64,000 nt of DNA from Pseudobacteriovorax antillogorgiicola (lineage in GTDB: Bacteria; Bdellovibrionota_B; Oligoflexia; Oligoflexales; Oligoflexaceae), in NCBI RefSeq assembly GCF_900177345.1, contig NZ_FWZT01000009.1:62001-126000 (forward strand), read 5' to 3'. Positions 25,090 through 34,600 of the stretch are shown piece after piece. The notes under the pieces were generated by a model. The model did no database searches. It saw only the letters and a program-made list of their open reading frames with translations, and had not been told where the DNA came from. Both the position numbers and the translations under genes were made by a program. Position 1 is the stretch's first letter. Every line of letters begins with the position of its first letter.

Positions 25090-25482
25090 GGAATGTTTCC
25101 TCATATTGAAAGTTAGTGGTCATAATGGCTTGATTGCCGAAGACTAGACGGACCATATCGCTTCCACAGCTTTCTAAACAGCATAACTAGCTAGATGCTG
25201 ACTGAACGGGAATGAGAAGAAACCAGGCGAATTATTGCTGTCAGGGTTGGGGAGATGTTCCACTCCAGAGTTGGATAAACTACATCCTACACCTTGCGGC
25301 AAACCACGGACTTACTTTATTTTTGCAGCGATCGGTGTTGCATTTAGCACTAAATATCCATCAGAAGGCCCTTTTTCGTAGGGTTTTTATTGGTTTATCG
25401 ACATTCGATAAAAAGAGCTCAATTTATTATTTCTTCAGTCTACGCTACTCTAGGGTTGCAATACCACATAAGGAGAAGTCAC
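25090..25482. other. Divergent intergenic region, 393 bp
   Basis: Holds the promoters of two exported-protein genes. AT-rich stretches near 25400-25470 precede the plus-strand gene. A plus-strand frame at 25212-25526 runs into the next gene in another frame and has no family content, so it is not called. Confidence 0.4.
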
Positions 25483-26307
25483 ATGAAAAGGCGTTTGTAT
25501 CTTCGGGCAAAGAGTGGCGCGTTTAGCCTTATCTCAGCTAGTCTTTTGCTAGCTTGTGGCAAAAACAGTTCTGACGTGATGACGTTAAAGGTGTCGAATG
25601 GTGTGGAGATTGATCACTCCGAATATCCAAGTGTTGTTTTGTTGCGAGTCAATGGTCGTGACTTTTGCACAGGAACCTTTGTGAATGACTCACAATTGAT
25701 TACAGCAGCAAGTTGCGTTTTCGATACCAGGGTCTCGAATCCGAATATTCAGATTGTCGAGCCTCGTGTGGTTGATGGTCAGCTATCGTTTTATCCAAGG
25801 GCCCAGGCTGAAGAGCTTGTTTTGAATCCAAATTACTCCCGATGGCAGAGTCGTGGTGTGAACGGTCAAGATATTGGTATCATCAAGTTTCCAGCATACA
25901 CGGCTCCAGGAGTGAGGAGCCTCGCATCACTGGCGCCTAGTATTGCACAGGAAGTTGCAGTGGTCGGCTATAGCCTTCTCCAGGCGAAAGGTGATCCCAT
26001 GGAAGATGAGCCCGGGCTAACACAGCTTCAAAAGCAATTTGCTCAGGATTACGTTGCTAGTAAGTTGGATGGGATGCTGGTAGCCGAAAGCAACCTAGGC
26101 TCTGGCGATACTCGATCTCTCAATGAAAGTATGACAGCACTAGATATTTTTCCAGGCAAGCCTCTTTTTGTGCGAGGGCAGCTCGCTGGTATCACGTCTG
26201 GCTTGAGCTACGGGCGAAACGCAGAAGATGAAGTGATTCAATATCAAAAGTTTGTTGATATCAATTCGATGGAAAGTCAGGATTTCTTGGAAAGGGAACT
26301 TGACTAA
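25483..26307 (+). CDS. Trypsin-fold lipoprotein, predicted inactive (pseudoprotease)
   Basis: A 274-aa protein from ATG 25483 (AAGGAG seven bases upstream). The signal ends in LLLAC (lipobox Cys25). The chain then follows the S1 chymotrypsin family: VEIDHSEYPSVVLLRVNGRDF, FCTGTFVNDSQLITAASCVF, the Asp-containing GQDIGIIKF, and the region just before the end, GKPLFVRGQLAGITSG. Two of three catalytic residues are missing. The family TAAHC motif is TAASC here (Ser77 for His) and the GDSGGP motif is IFPGKP (Pro224 for Ser). Only Asp130 is kept. It is therefore a probable non-catalytic homologue, anchored to the membrane, acting in binding or regulation. The reading frame is intact, so this is not decay by frameshift. 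Confidence 0.82.
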   Translation: MKRRLYLRAKSGAFSLISASLLLACGKNSSDVMTLKVSNGVEIDHSEYPSVVLLRVNGRDFCTGTFVNDSQLITAASCVFDTRVSNPNIQIVEPRVVDGQLSFYPRAQAEELVLNPNYSRWQSRGVNGQDIGIIKFPAYTAPGVRSLASLAPSIAQEVAVVGYSLLQAKGDPMEDEPGLTQLQKQFAQDYVASKLDGMLVAESNLGSGDTRSLNESMTALDIFPGKPLFVRGQLAGITSGLSYGRNAEDEVIQYQKFVDINSMESQDFLERELD

Positions 26308-26334
26308 GCTTTTATCGCTTTAGAATATATAGAA

Positions 26335-26356
26335 GTGTGGGCTCAAGGGCCCACAC
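26335..26356. terminator. Bidirectional intrinsic terminator
   Basis: GTGTGGGC (26335-26342) pairs with GCCCACAC (26349-26356) across a 6-base loop. It lies between the pseudoprotease gene and the convergent exported-protein gene. Confidence 0.7.
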
Positions 26357-26360
26357 CGGA

Positions 26361-26816
26361 TCAGTCGACGTTGAGACGAAGCTGGATGGAACCAGGATAG
26401 TCTAAAGTACTTGATAGATATTGGCCGACACTGAGGTTGCCTATGACAACGACTGGTGTTCGACCATCGTTTCCAGGAGATGGTCTTAAAGGAGGCAGAG
26501 GATTGATTTCAACCAGTCCTTCGTTGAAACGGCAGGCGAATACGGTATTGAATTCACCAGAGTATGACCCCTCTTGTAAGTTGTCTGGGGCTTCTATTCC
26601 AAATATACAAAAATCTTGAGCAGAGACTTTCGCAGTTTCCATCGCTAGAATGGTGCGACTACCACTTCGATAGGTTTTGGTGTTCTCATAATGAATCTCA
26701 TGGGATTCAGGGTTGGACTCTAGAATCTCGAAAAATCTGTCCTCAGATATCGATTGGCCCCAAGCAGAACCGCTAGCCATAACCAAACATAGGCTTGATA
26801 TGAGTTTAAGCTTCAT
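26361..26816 (-). CDS. Small exported protein, unknown
   Basis: A 151-aa protein with a signal peptide (MKLKLISSLCLVMASGSAWGQ). The mature part has two Cys (DFCIFGIEAP and VFACRFNEG) that could form one disulfide, then a Pro-rich loop (PLPPLRPSPGNDG) and a final beta strand pair. No family recognised. Its start overlaps the end of the upstream TIGR02147 regulator gene by 11 bp, so the two are translationally coupled and probably share a process. Confidence 0.65.
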   Translation of the reverse strand: MKLKLISSLCLVMASGSAWGQSISEDRFFEILESNPESHEIHYENTKTYRSGSRTILAMETAKVSAQDFCIFGIEAPDNLQEGSYSGEFNTVFACRFNEGLVEINPLPPLRPSPGNDGRTPVVVIGNLSVGQYLSSTLDYPGSIQLRLNVD

Positions 26817-27669
26817 GTAAACACCTCTCCTTCTCTTTTGAGATTACAGGATACATTTGTAAATTGAGACGAACCAGGGTATCGGGCTCATCGTCTTCTA
26901 ATTCAGAATGGACAGTTCGAAACGTATCTTTAAGTTTATCTATGGCCTCCATATAACTTTGTTTTTTAACTGTTAACAGTGAGCTGAGAAAAAGCACCTC
27001 ATCCCGCTTTTTAGCAATATCGGGAACCTTACTTCGACTTTCATCGATAGCGCTTTGCAAGTGTTTGATCTCATGCTGCTGGCTAAAATTTGTGAATAGA
27101 AAGGAGAAGTCTTTCTTGTGATTGATCTTGTAAATGCCGTCGGCTTTAGTAACCAACTCCCGTTGGTGAAGGCAGCGGAGGGCGCTTTGAATTCTTTGCG
27201 CGGGGACGTCTTTCAAGATGGCCATAAGTTCTCGTTCCGAAGCTTGATGTTCTGGGAACAAGAAGAGGCTCAGGTAGACAAGTGAGAAAGTAAAGATATC
27301 TCTCATGTCGTCCATATTGATTTCGTGATATTTAAGTGTTTTTGTTAGGATCTTAATTTCACGATCTAATTGATCGCGAACCTTTTCAGATTTGGCGAAC
27401 TCAGTCTCTAAAAGGATCTTCTTTTCAAGTAGAGTTGCTTCAGTGGTATCGAGACTCAAAGTCTCAATGATGGGCCCTACATAGCGGGCACTCAGTTTCT
27501 TTCGACCTTTAAAGACATCGGTAAGATAACCCCGAGATTTCAGGCCGATTCGCTTAGAGATGTAGTTTTTGGAGAACGAAGGCTTCTCAGTTTTTCGAAG
27601 GGCGATAATTTTTTCTAGCGACTCAATTCCAGAGTGCGATAGCAATACTGACTTCGTGACACTCACCAT
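26806..27669 (-). CDS. TIGR02147/DUF4423-type HTH regulator
   Basis: A 287-aa cytoplasmic protein. The N-terminal half has a helix-turn-helix-like segment (SFSKNYISKRIGLKSRGYLTDVFKG) followed by KKLSARYVGPIIETLSLD. This is the layout of the TIGR02147 family, known mainly from Fibrobacter and Bdellovibrio-type bacteria. A winged-helix-like part lies at residues ~140-195 (ELMAILKDVPAQRIQSALRC, HQRELVTKADGIYKIN). The C-terminus is helical. Upstream is a 50-bp nested inverted repeat. The following gene encodes a small exported protein that overlaps its 3' end. Biochemical function of the family is not established; DNA binding is inferred. Confidence 0.8.
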   Translation of the reverse strand: MVSVTKSVLLSHSGIESLEKIIALRKTEKPSFSKNYISKRIGLKSRGYLTDVFKGRKKLSARYVGPIIETLSLDTTEATLLEKKILLETEFAKSEKVRDQLDREIKILTKTLKYHEINMDDMRDIFTFSLVYLSLFLFPEHQASERELMAILKDVPAQRIQSALRCLHQRELVTKADGIYKINHKKDFSFLFTNFSQQHEIKHLQSAIDESRSKVPDIAKKRDEVLFLSSLLTVKKQSYMEAIDKLKDTFRTVHSELEDDEPDTLVRLNLQMYPVISKEKERCLHEA

Positions 27670-27674
27670 GATTT

Positions 27675-27724
27675 GATCCCATTGTTGGCTTAGAACTCTT
27701 GGAAGTTCTAGTTTTGATGGGATC
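27675..27724. repeat. Nested inverted repeat before the TIGR02147 gene
   Basis: Outer arms GATCCCAT (27675-27682) and ATGGGATC (27717-27724) enclose inner arms TAGAACT (27691-27697) and AGTTCTA (27704-27710), loop CTTGGA. The whole 50-bp unit lies five bases upstream of the regulator start. It could be an operator for autoregulation or a 5'-UTR hairpin that hides the ribosome binding site. Confidence 0.6.
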
Positions 27725-27910
27725 TCCCGTCAACATTCGTAATGAATACTTTTCATATGTTGAACATTTGTTTATTGCGTGAATACTGAGGAATGAATAT
27801 TGATTTTAGTAAGTTAGGAAAGTGCTCAGGGTGGTTAAATATTTTTATCATCGTAGATCTTAGGATGCATTTAAGCGATTCCTAAGATCTCTTAACCAAC
27901 TGCCTAAATC

Positions 27911-28303
27911 TTAGCGAACGCAGCGAGGTGGAAGAAGGCAACCGCGATCGTCTTCGTCGACAACAAGCTCGCCATCTTCACAGAAGCCAGGAGCAGGTGG
28001 TGAGAATACGGGGCACTTTTGAGGAGCGATAGCCTTTAGCAGTCCCCATTCCAGGTCAGTTTCACACTTGATATCACTGTAGGTGATATTGAGATCCTCA
28101 ACACACCCGTAATAGAGCGCTTGGTTCCGCGCGACACAGCTGTTGCTGCCGTGAAATGATGAATTCGTACCGATAATCGTACAAATTGCTGGTTCGTAGA
28201 CAGTGACACAAGGCTGTCTTAGTAGCTTGCCGCAGTTTTCTCCAGCGTGTGCAGAAAATGTTGAGCTTAAGGCTGCGATGGTGAGTAGAGCTTTATAATT
28301 CAT
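27911..28303 (-). CDS. Cys-rich small exported protein
   Basis: A 130-aa protein with a signal peptide ending at ALSSTFSAHA. The mature part has about ten Cys, including CGKLLRQPC, CTIIGTNSS and the C-terminal PGFCEDGELVVDEDDRGC then PPRCVR. The last segment recalls the spacing of small protease-inhibitor or EGF-like disulfide modules, but no named domain is certain. The product is likely secreted and disulfide-bonded. It sits between the TIGR02147 gene and a DUF4360 gene; all are minus strand but widely spaced, so separate promoters are likely. Confidence 0.68.
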   Translation of the reverse strand: MNYKALLTIAALSSTFSAHAGENCGKLLRQPCVTVYEPAICTIIGTNSSFHGSNSCVARNQALYYGCVEDLNITYSDIKCETDLEWGLLKAIAPQKCPVFSPPAPGFCEDGELVVDEDDRGCLLPPRCVR

Positions 28304-28431
28304 AAGAAGTCCTTTCCTAAAAGGCGGTTAATTTCGAGGACAAACCTAAACGAAACCACCGGGCACTGGAATAGGAAAGGAGCTTCCTATGCAAACTTCT
28401 GTACTCCTCAGGAGTGGTTATATGCTTACTT

Positions 28432-29049
28432 TTAGCATTTTAGCCACTGAATGCTATAGACTTGGGTGAAGGAACCATCCATCGAGTCTATGTAGAAGGC
28501 GCCGCTGCGATCGGAGTGATCGGTATCTAAAGAAACTTCGCTTTCAATGTTAAGAGCCCTATTTTTGCCGCAAGGAGACCAGACCACATCTGAAATACCA
28601 ACTGTATCCCGCCTTTGGAAAAAGTCGAAAATCTCTCCCTGAAGATGGCTTTCAAATATAACTCGATCGGACGACCTCGATTGAAAGTAGTACTGAGAGT
28701 TGAAGGTTGCATTGACACCTTCCTCAAGGGCGACTTCACCACGATAGTCCACATCAAATAGCGCGTAGCTCCAGCCCCCTGGAATACGAAGATCGACCTT
28801 GATCTTACATTTGGATCGGCGGTCGCCCAGAGGAATACCTGGCCCAATTTCCGCTGAGAATGAATTGAAGGTTAACGTAAAGGCCTGAGCATCCGCAGAG
28901 ATGTTTGAGCCCACGGCGGTAGAGTCGGCGCAGCCACTTCCAGCCCAAGTGATCTTCTTTATGTATACCTTTGACGGGTCTGGAGCTTCGTTAGCTTGAG
29001 TGCTTTGACTTAGTAAGAATAAGAGGCTTGTGATTCCCATGAGACGCAT
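28432..29049 (-). CDS. DUF4360-type exported protein
   Basis: A 205-aa protein with a signal peptide (MRLMGITSLLFLLSQSTQA). It shows family-like segments: ITWAGSGCADSTAVGSNISAD, then FTLTFNSFSAEIGPGIPLGDRRSKCKIKVDLRIPGGW, and a C-terminal segment with two Cys (SPCGKNRALNIESEVSLD; WLKC). DUF4360 proteins are secreted beta-sandwich proteins of fungi and some bacteria with unknown function. Four Cys could form two disulfides. The downstream stretch contains small hairpins that may terminate transcription. Confidence 0.78.
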   Translation of the reverse strand: MRLMGITSLLFLLSQSTQANEAPDPSKVYIKKITWAGSGCADSTAVGSNISADAQAFTLTFNSFSAEIGPGIPLGDRRSKCKIKVDLRIPGGWSYALFDVDYRGEVALEEGVNATFNSQYYFQSRSSDRVIFESHLQGEIFDFFQRRDTVGISDVVWSPCGKNRALNIESEVSLDTDHSDRSGAFYIDSMDGSFTQVYSIQWLKC

Positions 29050-29563
29050 GTCGATACTCCTTAGTATTGGTTCGGTCTTATAGGAGCAATTTTAGTTCCA
29101 AGGGTTCGCGGCGAATGATTCTAGGGCTCTAGGCCTTGATGACTAAGGCTTAGGAGTTTCATCTTAGTTTATCTTAGCTAGGACTTATGTCTCGGAATGG
29201 GCTTGTTTCCACATTTAAAGTGTAACTTTATCGCGCAATGAACCCAAGCAACAGCAGTTGGAAATAAAAGTTTTCTTCGTGAACGAGAACAAAACTTGCG
29301 TAGAATATCTACATTTCGGCTGAGTATAAGCAAGAATCTTGAATGGCGGATAATTTGCCCCGTAATCTTACCACAAGCTGTCAGAATCCTTTCCTGATCG
29401 AAGGTCTGGTAATTCCAATATCTATGATTCAGTGCATTTATCCCATATAATCAAATCAGAATGCATTCTAACTAGTGAATTTCGAACAATCGACTAGCCT
29501 CGATCGTTCCGGCTTAAAGGGGGTATCGCAATTTTTCAAGCAATCTTAGATAGGAGGTTGGAT
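29050..29563. other. Divergent intergenic region, 514 bp
   Basis: Lies between the DUF4360 gene (minus) and an 84-codon gene (plus). No convincing frame, tRNA or other RNA structure was seen. An AGGAGG motif at 29552-29557 marks the right-hand start. It is the longest gene-free stretch in the window. Confidence 0.4.
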
Positions 29564-29818
29564 GTGGAGAAGCAAGTCAGGATACGTATCTTCGATCGCA
29601 ACGACTGTCATCTTCAGGATGTATCGTTGACGCTTGCGGAGGCGGTTTATATCTCGCCTGGCAAGTATCTTTCAGACTATTTGTGGTCGCAGAATACGGG
29701 CATTTCCGATGTATTCTCGCGGATGGTGCTAAGTGTCGGAACGGCACATGAGGGGCTTAGGGATGTCAAACTGGAGACAGACTACCCCTGGATGAGTGTC
29801 TGGGTCGACGCGGTTTAA
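29564..29818 (+). CDS. Small cytoplasmic protein, unknown
   Basis: An 84-aa protein from GTG 29564, six bases after AGGAGG at 29552-29557; a TTG at 29558 touches the Shine-Dalgarno and is unlikely. The sequence begins EKQVRIRIFDRNDCHLQDVS and is mixed alpha/beta without signal or membrane segment. It has one Cys. No family recognised. It stands alone ~300 bp upstream of the topoisomerase pair. Confidence 0.55.
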   Translation: MEKQVRIRIFDRNDCHLQDVSLTLAEAVYISPGKYLSDYLWSQNTGISDVFSRMVLSVGTAHEGLRDVKLETDYPWMSVWVDAV

Positions 29819-29827
29819 TCTTACTAT

Positions 29828-29877
29828 GACAACATCAAGACCCAGCTCATCAGATTGTCACTAGGCTTGATGTTGTC
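29828..29877 (+). repeat. 12-bp inverted repeat after the small gene
   Basis: GACAACATCAAG (29828-29839) is a perfect inverted repeat of CTTGATGTTGTC (29866-29877) with a 26-base spacer. It starts nine bases after the stop and may end that transcript; no T-run follows. Confidence 0.55.
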
Positions 29878-30115
29878 CTACCACTCATGACATGCCAATC
29901 GAATCTTCTATGCCATGACATTTATTTCTATCGTCTTTCAAGCTCTTTACATCAGCTCAACGAGGCATTATGTGTAATAGTCCCTGAGTTCAGGAACTCG
30001 TCTCCGTTCTTGATGGGGTAAATTGGCGCGTTGTCGGATCGGCTGAAGTAAATATAGTATTGATATCGGACTCTTTTTCTAACGCAGAACTTGAGCGCTT
30101 GGCACAGGAGTAAAA

Positions 30116-31969
30116 ATGCCTAAGGTCAACTACACGGAAGATAACATTCGGTCCCTCGACTGGAAAGAACACATTCGCATGCGTCCAGGCATGTACATCG
30201 GTAAATTAGGCGATGGTCATGCACCCGATGATGGAATCTACGTTCTTGTTAAAGAGATCATGGACAACAGCATCGATGAGTTTGTGATGGGGGCTGGCAA
30301 ACAGATCGACATCAATGTCGACGATACAGAAGTTATCATTCGTGATTATGGCCGTGGTATCCCTCTAGGTAAGGTGGTTGACTGTGTTTCTAAGATCAAT
30401 ACAGGAGGCAAGTATGACTCTGAAGCCTTCAAGAAGTCAGTTGGTCTCAACGGGGTGGGTACAAAAGCTGTCAACGCCCTTTCAATCAGTTTTGAGGTAG
30501 CATCGTATCGCGACGGTAAGTGCAAGGTCGCCCGCTTTGCCAAAGGCGAGTTGGTGGAAGAGAAGAAAGTTGTTGCTACCAAAGAATCCAATGGCACCCA
30601 AGTTCGTTTCAAACCTGACCCTAGCATTTTTGTCGATTACAAATTTCGGGCCGACTTTATCGAGCAGATGATATGGAACTATGCCTACCTCAATGCTGGC
30701 TTGCGCCTCGTTTTTAATGGCACAAAGTATGTCTCGCAGCGAGGCCTGCTCGACTTGCTTGAGAGGAAAACTCAATCTCAAGATATTCGCTACCCTATCA
30801 TTCATCTGAAGGGACATGATATTGAAGTGGCGGTCACCCATGGTGAGCAGTATGGCGAGGAGCACTATTCGTTTGTCAATGGTCAGCACACGACTATGGG
30901 AGGTAGTCATCAGTCTGCCTTGCGTGAGGGTGTGGTACGAGCTATCCGTGACTTCTTCAAAAAAGACTATGATGCGTCTGACATTCGCTCTGGCATGATT
31001 GCTGCGATCAGTATCAAGGTGCAAGATCCTGTTTTCGAGTCTCAGACTAAAACCAAGCTTGGTTCCCAGAACGTTGGCCCTGAGGGACCTACGGTTCGTA
31101 GCTGGGTTGTCGACTTTCTTAAGAAAGAACTGGATAATGACCTGCATCGGCAGCCGGAAGTCGCGATCGCCTTGCAGAAGAAAATCCTTCAGTCTGAAAA
31201 AGAACGCAAAGAGATGGCAGGCATCAAAAAGATTGCCACCGAGCGAGCGAAGAAAGCTAACTTATTCAATAAGAAGTTGCGAGATTGTCGAGTTCACCTG
31301 GATAGCAAAAAAAATCGAAAAGATGAGTCAACGATCTTTATTACTGAGGGCGACTCGGCCAGTGGCTCATTGACAAAGGCCAGGGATGTTCAAACCCAAG
31401 CAGTTTTCAGCCTTCGAGGAAAGCCGCTCAATTGCTTTGGACTAACCAAGAAAGTCGTCTACGAAAACGAAGAGTTTAATCTATTGCAACACGCCCTGAA
31501 TGTAGAAGACGGTGTCGAGAACCTTCGCTATAACAATATCATTATAGCGACCGATGCTGATGTGGATGGTATGCATATTCGCCTGCTGCTGATGACCTTC
31601 TTCCTTCAGTACTTTCCAGAGTTGGTCCGCGAAGGCCATGTTCAAATTCTTCAGACCCCTCTTTTCAGAGTTAGAAATAAGGAAAAGACGATCTACTGCT
31701 ACAACGATCGTGAGAAACAGGCTGCCCTTGGTAAAATTGGCAAGAAGGCCGAAATCACCCGGTTTAAGGGTCTAGGTGAAATCTCTCCCAAAGAGTTCAG
31801 CCAGTTTATCGGAGACGACATGCGGGTTGAAACCGTCCGCATGTCTCAGCAAACAGCCGTCGCCGATCTCCTTAGTTACTTCATGGGTAAGAACACACAG
31901 GATCGACAGAAATTTATTATTGATAACCTCCGAGCTGAAGAACCAATCGTTGAAGGAGCGGAAGCGTGA
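30116..31969 (+). CDS. parE: Type IIA topoisomerase subunit B (ParE/GyrB family)
   Basis: A 617-aa protein with the GHKL ATPase features [20 protein letters not shown] and the lid loop [13 protein letters not shown], the transducer domain, and the Toprim motifs [11 protein letters not shown] and [12 protein letters not shown]. It is short, with no insertion like that of proteobacterial GyrB. The N-terminus ([20 protein letters not shown]) is like that of the Bacteroidetes-type topoisomerase IV-like B subunits as I remember them. It would act in decatenation or relaxation of DNA. The stop overlaps the GTG start of the parC-like gene (GTGA), a coupled pair. Whether it is Topo IV or gyrase cannot be told by sequence reading alone. 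Confidence 0.88.
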   Translation: MPKVNYTEDNIRSLDWKEHIRMRPGMYIGKLGDGHAPDDGIYVLVKEIMDNSIDEFVMGAGKQIDINVDDTEVIIRDYGRGIPLGKVVDCVSKINTGGKYDSEAFKKSVGLNGVGTKAVNALSISFEVASYRDGKCKVARFAKGELVEEKKVVATKESNGTQVRFKPDPSIFVDYKFRADFIEQMIWNYAYLNAGLRLVFNGTKYVSQRGLLDLLERKTQSQDIRYPIIHLKGHDIEVAVTHGEQYGEEHYSFVNGQHTTMGGSHQSALREGVVRAIRDFFKKDYDASDIRSGMIAAISIKVQDPVFESQTKTKLGSQNVGPEGPTVRSWVVDFLKKELDNDLHRQPEVAIALQKKILQSEKERKEMAGIKKIATERAKKANLFNKKLRDCRVHLDSKKNRKDESTIFITEGDSASGSLTKARDVQTQAVFSLRGKPLNCFGLTKKVVYENEEFNLLQHALNVEDGVENLRYNNIIIATDADVDGMHIRLLLMTFFLQYFPELVREGHVQILQTPLFRVRNKEKTIYCYNDREKQAALGKIGKKAEITRFKGLGEISPKEFSQFIGDDMRVETVRMSQQTAVADLLSYFMGKNTQDRQKFIIDNLRAEEPIVEGAEA

Positions 31970-34491
31970 CACAAGAAACCACTAATGACAAGGGCTCGGC
32001 CAGCGTACCCTCCCAGTCAGTCCCTCCTGCCCCTGGCGGAGCGGGAGGCCGTGGCGATGTTGAAGACATGTATGAGTCCTGGTTCTTGGACTATGCAAGT
32101 TATGTAATTTTAGATCGGGCAGTACCAAATCTATACGACGGACTCAAGCCGGTACAAAGGCGCATCCTTCATGCTATGAGCGAACTAGAAGACGGCCGTT
32201 ATAATAAGGCTGCCAATATTATTGGTCATACCATGCGCTACCATCCTCACGGCGATATGGCGATCGAAGACGCCATGGTGAAGATGGCTCAAAAAGATCT
32301 CTTGATCGATACGCAGGGAAACTGGGGTAATGTTGCAACAGGTGATCGGGCTGCTGCACCCCGATATATCGAAGCTCGACTGACAAAGTTTGCCAAGGAA
32401 GTTCTCTTTAAGGATGAGGTTACCGAGTGGCAGTCATCCTATGATGGCAGGAATAAGGAGCCCTTGACCCTGCCCGTTAAATTCCCTCTGTTGCTGGTCA
32501 CTGGCGTCGAAGGGATTGCTGTAGGTCTATCCACAAGAGTCCTGCCCCATAACTTTAATGAAGTGATCGATCAGGCGATTGGCTACTTGCAAGGCAAGTC
32601 GGTGACTTTGTATCCTGACTTTCTAACCGGTGGCTCAGTTGATGTACGGCAGTACAAAGATGGGCGAAAAACAGGGCGAGTCAAGGTTCGTGCGAAACTT
32701 GAGATCGTGGATAATAAGACCATCAAGGTTGCGGATCTACCCTATGGAGTCACTACCGCATCTTTGATCGACTCGATCATCTCAGCCAACGATAAGGGTA
32801 AGATCAAAGTCAAAAAGGTTGAGGATAACACCGCCGAGTTTGTGGAGATTCTGGTGCATCTAAGCCCAGGGGTATCGCCCCATGTGGCAATGGATGCTCT
32901 GTTTGCCTTCACAGATTGTGAAGTTAGTCTTGCGCCTTCATGTTGTGTAATTCGGGACACCAAGCCGTATTTCTGCTCGGTAACCGACCTGTTACAGGAG
33001 TCGGTCGACCACAGTAAGGACTTGCTTGAACTTGAATACAAAATTCAAAAGCAAGCACTATTAGAGAAGCTTCACCTATCTAGCCTAGAACTTTTGTTTA
33101 TTGAGCATAAGATCTACCGCAAAATAGAAAACGCCGAAAATTGGGATCAGGTTTTAGCCACCATAAGGCGGGGCTTGAAGCCTTTTAGCAAGGATATGAT
33201 CCGAGAGCTTACTGATGACGATATATCAAAGCTCACAGAGATTAAAATCAAACGCATCACAAAATTTGATCGTAGTAAGGCTGAAGAGCATCTCGTCAAA
33301 CTCAAGGAACAGATTCAAGAGGTGGACGATAAGCTTTCAGATATGGTCGCGACAACTATCAGCTATTTCAAAAAGCTCAAGAAGGAGTATGGTCCTGGTC
33401 GGGAGCGGCGAACTAAGATCGAGGTGTTTGAAACCGTGGAGGCCCGTGCGGTAGCTGTGGTTAATCAGAAGCTCTATATCAACCGTCGCGAAGGCTTTAT
33501 CGGTACGTCCCTTAAAAAAGACGAGTTCTTGTTCGATTGCTCAGATTTGGACGAAATCGTTGCCTTTACTAAAGACGGGCAGTGTATGGTAAGCAAGGTC
33601 AGTGAAAAGACCTTCTATGGAAAAAATATCATCTATGCTGGAGTGTTTACACGTGGTGATGATAAGACTGTCTACCATATGATCTATCAAGACGGACGCG
33701 GGGGCCCCACCTACCAGAAACGTTTCGCAATGGCCGCGGCAACCCGCGATCGGGCTTACGATCTGACCCGTGGTAACAAGGGCAGTCGTGTTCATCACTT
33801 TAGTGTCAACCCCTCGGGAGAGGGTGAAGTGGTTGAAGTGATCTTAAAACCCGAGGCCAAGGCACGCAATAAGGTAATCGATGTAGACTTTTCAGAGCTT
33901 GCTATTAAAACCCGATCTGTAAAAGGGCTACTAGTTACCAAAGAGCCAGTGGCGAATGTCGACGTTGTGAGTCGCGATGCTCCGGTGGTAGAGTCTGTTG
34001 ATCTATGGTTCGATAGCAAGTTGAGACGACTCAATGTTGATAAGAAAGGCAAAAAGTTAGGCTCCTTTGCAGGAGATGATAAGATCTTTACTCTTTATCG
34101 TTCTGGTTCCATCGAGCTATCGGGGTATGATTTAGATACCTATTTTGATGAAAATATTCTCCACATGGGCAAGTACAGTGACGACATTATTATTAGCTGT
34201 GTCTACTACCACGGTGAGAAGAAAGACTACTATGTGAAGCGATTCAAAATGGAAGAATTGTCGATCGGTCGTCGCGAGGAGTTTATTCCTCAGGAGCCTG
34301 GAACGAAGCTTCTTATTCTAAGTTTCAATCCGGAACCCGCCGTGGAAGTGAGCTTCAAGAAGGGCAAACGTGGCACCCCAGATTCAGAGGTTCTGGATCT
34401 CTCTGACATCGTGCAGCCTAAGGGAGTTAAGGCTATTGGAAATAAGCTAAGTCGCCAAAGTGTGAAGTCAGTGAAGCTCCATAAGTCCTAG
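31966..34491 (+). CDS. parC: Type IIA topoisomerase subunit A (ParC/GyrA family)
   Basis: An 841-aa protein starting at GTG 31966 within the parE stop. After a Ser/Pro/Gly-rich leader come the breakage-reunion motifs: [40 protein letters not shown], and [10 protein letters not shown] with the catalytic Tyr. A long coiled-coil arm ([20 protein letters not shown]) is followed by a C-terminal domain of weak beta-pinwheel blades. The GyrA-box (QRRGGKG) is not clear; TRGNKGSRV is the nearest. That argues for a Topo IV-like enzyme rather than gyrase. A terminator follows. Confidence 0.87.
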   Translation: MTQETTNDKGSASVPSQSVPPAPGGAGGRGDVEDMYESWFLDYASYVILDRAVPNLYDGLKPVQRRILHAMSELEDGRYNKAANIIGHTMRYHPHGDMAIEDAMVKMAQKDLLIDTQGNWGNVATGDRAAAPRYIEARLTKFAKEVLFKDEVTEWQSSYDGRNKEPLTLPVKFPLLLVTGVEGIAVGLSTRVLPHNFNEVIDQAIGYLQGKSVTLYPDFLTGGSVDVRQYKDGRKTGRVKVRAKLEIVDNKTIKVADLPYGVTTASLIDSIISANDKGKIKVKKVEDNTAEFVEILVHLSPGVSPHVAMDALFAFTDCEVSLAPSCCVIRDTKPYFCSVTDLLQESVDHSKDLLELEYKIQKQALLEKLHLSSLELLFIEHKIYRKIENAENWDQVLATIRRGLKPFSKDMIRELTDDDISKLTEIKIKRITKFDRSKAEEHLVKLKEQIQEVDDKLSDMVATTISYFKKLKKEYGPGRERRTKIEVFETVEARAVAVVNQKLYINRREGFIGTSLKKDEFLFDCSDLDEIVAFTKDGQCMVSKVSEKTFYGKNIIYAGVFTRGDDKTVYHMIYQDGRGGPTYQKRFAMAAATRDRAYDLTRGNKGSRVHHFSVNPSGEGEVVEVILKPEAKARNKVIDVDFSELAIKTRSVKGLLVTKEPVANVDVVSRDAPVVESVDLWFDSKLRRLNVDKKGKKLGSFAGDDKIFTLYRSGSIELSGYDLDTYFDENILHMGKYSDDIIISCVYYHGEKKDYYVKRFKMEELSIGRREEFIPQEPGTKLLILSFNPEPAVEVSFKKGKRGTPDSEVLDLSDIVQPKGVKAIGNKLSRQSVKSVKLHKS

Positions 34492-34497
34492 TCAATT

Positions 34498-34530
34498 CAG
34501 AGGCGTCCTGCGCCTCTGTTGTTTTCTTTC
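34498..34530 (+). terminator. Intrinsic terminator of the parE-parC operon
   Basis: CAGAGGCG (34498-34505) pairs with CGCCTCTG (34511-34518), followed by TTGTTTTCTTTC. Confidence 0.88.
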
Positions 34531-34600
34531 ACTTGTCTTTTATTCAATTCTCCTTAATAAATGACTAAAATAGTCACTCTCTAAACGTTGAGGAGAATTT

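Noticed and set aside
25212-25526. A 104-codon plus-strand frame
   Set aside because: Runs into the pseudoprotease gene in another frame; no ribosome binding site.
4618-29527. The 12-mer AAAGGGGGTATC occurs at 4618-4629 and 29516-29527, each 30-40 bp before a gene
   Set aside because: With 64 kb many 12-mers repeat by chance; the two contexts share nothing else.
30482-31147. A 221-codon open frame antisense to the parE-like gene
   Set aside because: It is fully inside a conserved gene with strong motifs on the other strand; no family content and no ribosome binding site.
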